DNA of 7,646 nucleotides. It comes from UBA5359 sp028699365 [NCBI: bacterium] (GTDB taxonomy: Bacteria > UBP13 > UBA5359). Below are positions 6,322 to 7,646 of this stretch, piece by piece. The stretch lies in the NCBI GenBank assembly GCA_028699365.1, contig JAQVUQ010000125.1, positions 1-7,646 of the forward strand, written 5' to 3'. The stretch's first letter is position 1. Every line of letters begins with the position of its first letter. Made by a program: the position numbers and the translations under genes. The notes below the pieces were generated by a model. The model did no database searches. It was given only the letters and a program-made list of their open reading frames with translations, and had not been told where the DNA came from.

Positions 6322-6771
6322 TTGAAATGCCCTTTCTGCCAGCATCTTGAGAGCAAAGTCAGCGATTCCAGGCTGGTCGACGACGGGGATGCCATCAGGC
6401 GCCGTCGGGAATGCCTGGAGTGCGGCAAGCGTTTCACCACTTATGAGCGCCTGGATGAAATCCCCTTGCTGGTAGTGAAAAAAGACGGCCGGCTGGAGGT
6501 GTTCAATCGCAACAAGATCATCAACGGATTGCTTAAGGCTTGTGAGAAGAGATCTGTAGGTCTGGATACCATAGAGGATCTGGTGAACGGCATCGAGCGT
6601 GAGTTGCGCAATCGTACGGACCATGAGGTGACCAGCAAGATGGTCGGGGAGATGGTCATGGACAGGCTGCGAGACCTGGATGAAGTGGCTTATGTCCGCT
6701 TTGCCTCCGTTTATCGCGAGTTCCGGGACGCCAGCAAGTTCATTCAGCTCCTCAAGAGTCTTAAAAGTTGA
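6322..6771 (+). CDS. nrdR: Transcriptional repressor NrdR
   Basis: This 149-residue protein is the nucleotide-sensing repressor of ribonucleotide reductase genes. It binds ATP or dATP and represses nrd promoters when deoxynucleotides are plentiful. The N-terminal zinc ribbon is complete, with C3 and C6 in MKCPFC and C31 and C34 in ECLECGKRFTTYE. Arg-rich DNA-contacting residues (RRRR, 26-29) lie between the pairs. Residues about 49-139 form the ATP-cone domain, starting VVKKDGRLEVFNRNKI and ending YVRFASVYREFRD. Length matches the family (about 150). The start is TTG at 6322, which gives the invariant MKCPFC beginning and is backed by GGGTGA 6 nt upstream. The next gene, nrdD, starts 78 nt later with no terminator, so the two probably form one operon. 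NrdR boxes at 6239 and 6271 in its own promoter indicate autoregulation. Confidence 0.97.
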   Translation: MKCPFCQHLESKVSDSRLVDDGDAIRRRRECLECGKRFTTYERLDEIPLLVVKKDGRLEVFNRNKIINGLLKACEKRSVGLDTIEDLVNGIERELRNRTDHEVTSKMVGEMVMDRLRDLDEVAYVRFASVYREFRDASKFIQLLKSLKS

Positions 6772-6775
6772 TTGC

Positions 6776-6793
6776 TCGCGCTATCCGGCGCGA
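6776..6793 (+). other. Small GC-rich hairpin between nrdR and nrdD
   Basis: TCGCGC (6776-6781) pairs with GCGCGA (6788-6793) around a 6-nt loop, starting 4 nt after the nrdR stop. No run of T follows, so it is not a convincing terminator. It could protect the nrdR message end or tune nrdD expression. The rest of the 78-nt gap shows only the nrdD ribosome binding site. Confidence 0.4.
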
Positions 6794-6849
6794 TGATTGT
6801 ATTAACATGAAATCGTATTATTTATAGATCGGGCAGACGGGAGGATATA

Positions 6850-7646
6850 ATGGCACAGATGGTGACGGATTCCAAAAAAACGGAAGGTACAGGTGAAACC
6901 AGCTATATTAACATACGTAAACGTGACGGGCGCATAGTTCCCTTCAATCCGGAGAAAGTAACGGAGGCCATCTTCAGGGCAGCTCAGGCTGTAGGCGGAG
7001 AGGATCAGGCTGTCGCCGAGCAGCTTACGGAGCGGGTTCTGGCCGTTATGACCGAGACTATCGGACAGATCATACCGGATGTGGAGCATGTTCAGGATAT
7101 AGTGGAGAAGGTTCTGATCGAGGAAGGCCATGCCAAAACGGCCAAGGCTTATATCCTCTACCGCGACAGGCGGACCCGGGTGCGGGAGGGCCGTTCCGAT
7201 CTTATGGACGCCGTTTCCGAGATACTGGTGGAGACCAGCCGGGAAAACGCCAACGTCAGCAATTCTCCCAGTGCCAAGATGTTGCAGATAGCCTCCGCCG
7301 CCAGCCGCAAGTACTATCTCTCCCGTGTTATACCGGAGGAGATGTCCATGGCCCACAATCGCGGAGACATGCATATCCACGATCTGGATTTCTACGGCAA
7401 GACGCTGACTTGCGTGCAGATACCGCTGGGCAAGCTGCTCCAGGAGGGCTTTGATACCGGCCACGGCTTTATCCGCCCACCGCGCCGTCCGGGATCGGCC
7501 GCCGCCCTGGCTGCCATCATTCTGCAGAGCAGTCAGAACGATATGCACGGCGGACAATCCTTCGCCTTTTTCGATCGCGATATGGCACCCTTCGTGGACG
7601 GTGCCTCGGAAGACGAGATATATCAGGCCATGGAGGCCCTTATATA
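6850..7646 (+). CDS. nrdD: Anaerobic (class III) ribonucleoside-triphosphate reductase NrdD, 3' partial
   Basis: The frame is open from ATG 6850 to the window end (265 complete codons). GGGAGGA (6839-6845) lies 4 nt upstream of the start. The protein is an oxygen-sensitive glycyl-radical enzyme that makes deoxynucleotides from ribonucleoside triphosphates, and it needs the activase NrdG. Residues about 20-108 are an N-terminal ATP-cone (NIRKRDGRIVPFNPEKVTEA through KAYILYRDRR), the allosteric site for ATP/dATP. The class III core then begins with ETSRENANVSNSPSAKM, MAHNRGDMHIHDLDFY and TLTCVQIPLGKLL. C188 in TLTCVQ is probably the first active-site cysteine. GGQSFAFFDRDMAPFV follows. The thiyl-radical cysteine and the C-terminal glycyl-radical motif lie beyond the window. 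An overlapping open frame on the - strand (6802-7557) is only a shadow. The gene sits in an operon with nrdR under NrdR-box control. Confidence 0.95.
   Translation, partial: MAQMVTDSKKTEGTGETSYINIRKRDGRIVPFNPEKVTEAIFRAAQAVGGEDQAVAEQLTERVLAVMTETIGQIIPDVEHVQDIVEKVLIEEGHAKTAKAYILYRDRRTRVREGRSDLMDAVSEILVETSRENANVSNSPSAKMLQIASAASRKYYLSRVIPEEMSMAHNRGDMHIHDLDFYGKTLTCVQIPLGKLLQEGFDTGHGFIRPPRRPGSAAALAAIILQSSQNDMHGGQSFAFFDRDMAPFVDGASEDEIYQAMEALI

Noticed and set aside
6797-6828. Second promoter in the nrdR-nrdD gap (TTGTAT or TTAACA with TATAGA)
   Set aside because: Spacing is 20 or 15 nt and the hexamers are weak. The operon promoter upstream of nrdR explains expression better.
6802-7557. Long open frame of 251 codons on the - strand
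   Set aside because: It lies opposite nrdD, whose + strand frame has clear ATP-cone and class III reductase motifs. The - strand product has no recognisable domain, and its openness reflects nrdD codon usage.
1-7646. CRISPR arrays, tRNA or rRNA genes, transposases, att sites
   Set aside because: I saw no regularly spaced repeats, no cloverleaf-like or rRNA sequence, and no transposase or integrase motifs on either strand.

Overview
The window looks like chromosomal DNA of an anaerobic bacterium, most likely a Clostridia-type Firmicute. The reasons are an nrdR-nrdD pair (class III, oxygen-sensitive ribonucleotide reductase), strong AGAGGTGG- and GGGAGGA-type ribosome binding sites, a TTG start codon, and sigma-A-like promoters. 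All real genes read on the + strand. The organism assignment is inference from gene content, not a match to a known genome.

Region 1 (1-4023) is a tight, co-directional set of four genes. In order they are a class III PLP aminotransferase of the glutamate-1-semialdehyde aminomutase type (5' end outside the window), a canonical metal-site amidohydrolase (start overlaps by ATGA), a second amidohydrolase-fold protein whose metal ligands all appear to be replaced (14-nt overlap), and a DegT/DnrJ/EryC1/StrS sugar or cyclitol aminotransferase (42-nt gap, strong ribosome binding site). Two different aminotransferase folds next to an active/degenerate amidohydrolase pair suggest an amino-sugar, aminocyclitol or similar small-molecule pathway. 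No specific product can be named.

Region 2 (4024-4161) is a short gap. It holds a 22-codon ORF that resembles the first residues of neutral/alkaline ceramidase-like proteins and may be a gene remnant. It also holds a possible promoter and a perfect 10-bp inverted repeat with a nested hairpin and a T-rich tail. Region 3 (4162-6192) is a 676-residue, cytoplasmic-looking clan GH-D (alpha-galactosidase/GH36-like) glycosidase. It may act with the upstream cluster on a galactose-like glycoconjugate.

Region 4 (6193-7646) is a conserved housekeeping module. The gap upstream of nrdR contains a near-consensus extended -10 promoter. Two NrdR-box-like sites, 32 bp apart start to start, flank its -10, so the nrdR-nrdD operon is probably autoregulated. 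nrdR (TTG start) is followed by the 5' 265 codons of nrdD, which runs off the window end with its ATP-cone intact.

The best candidates for something undescribed are the aminotransferase/amidohydrolase/pseudo-amidohydrolase cluster and the unusual glycosidase next to it. The best supported regulatory observation is the NrdR box pair.
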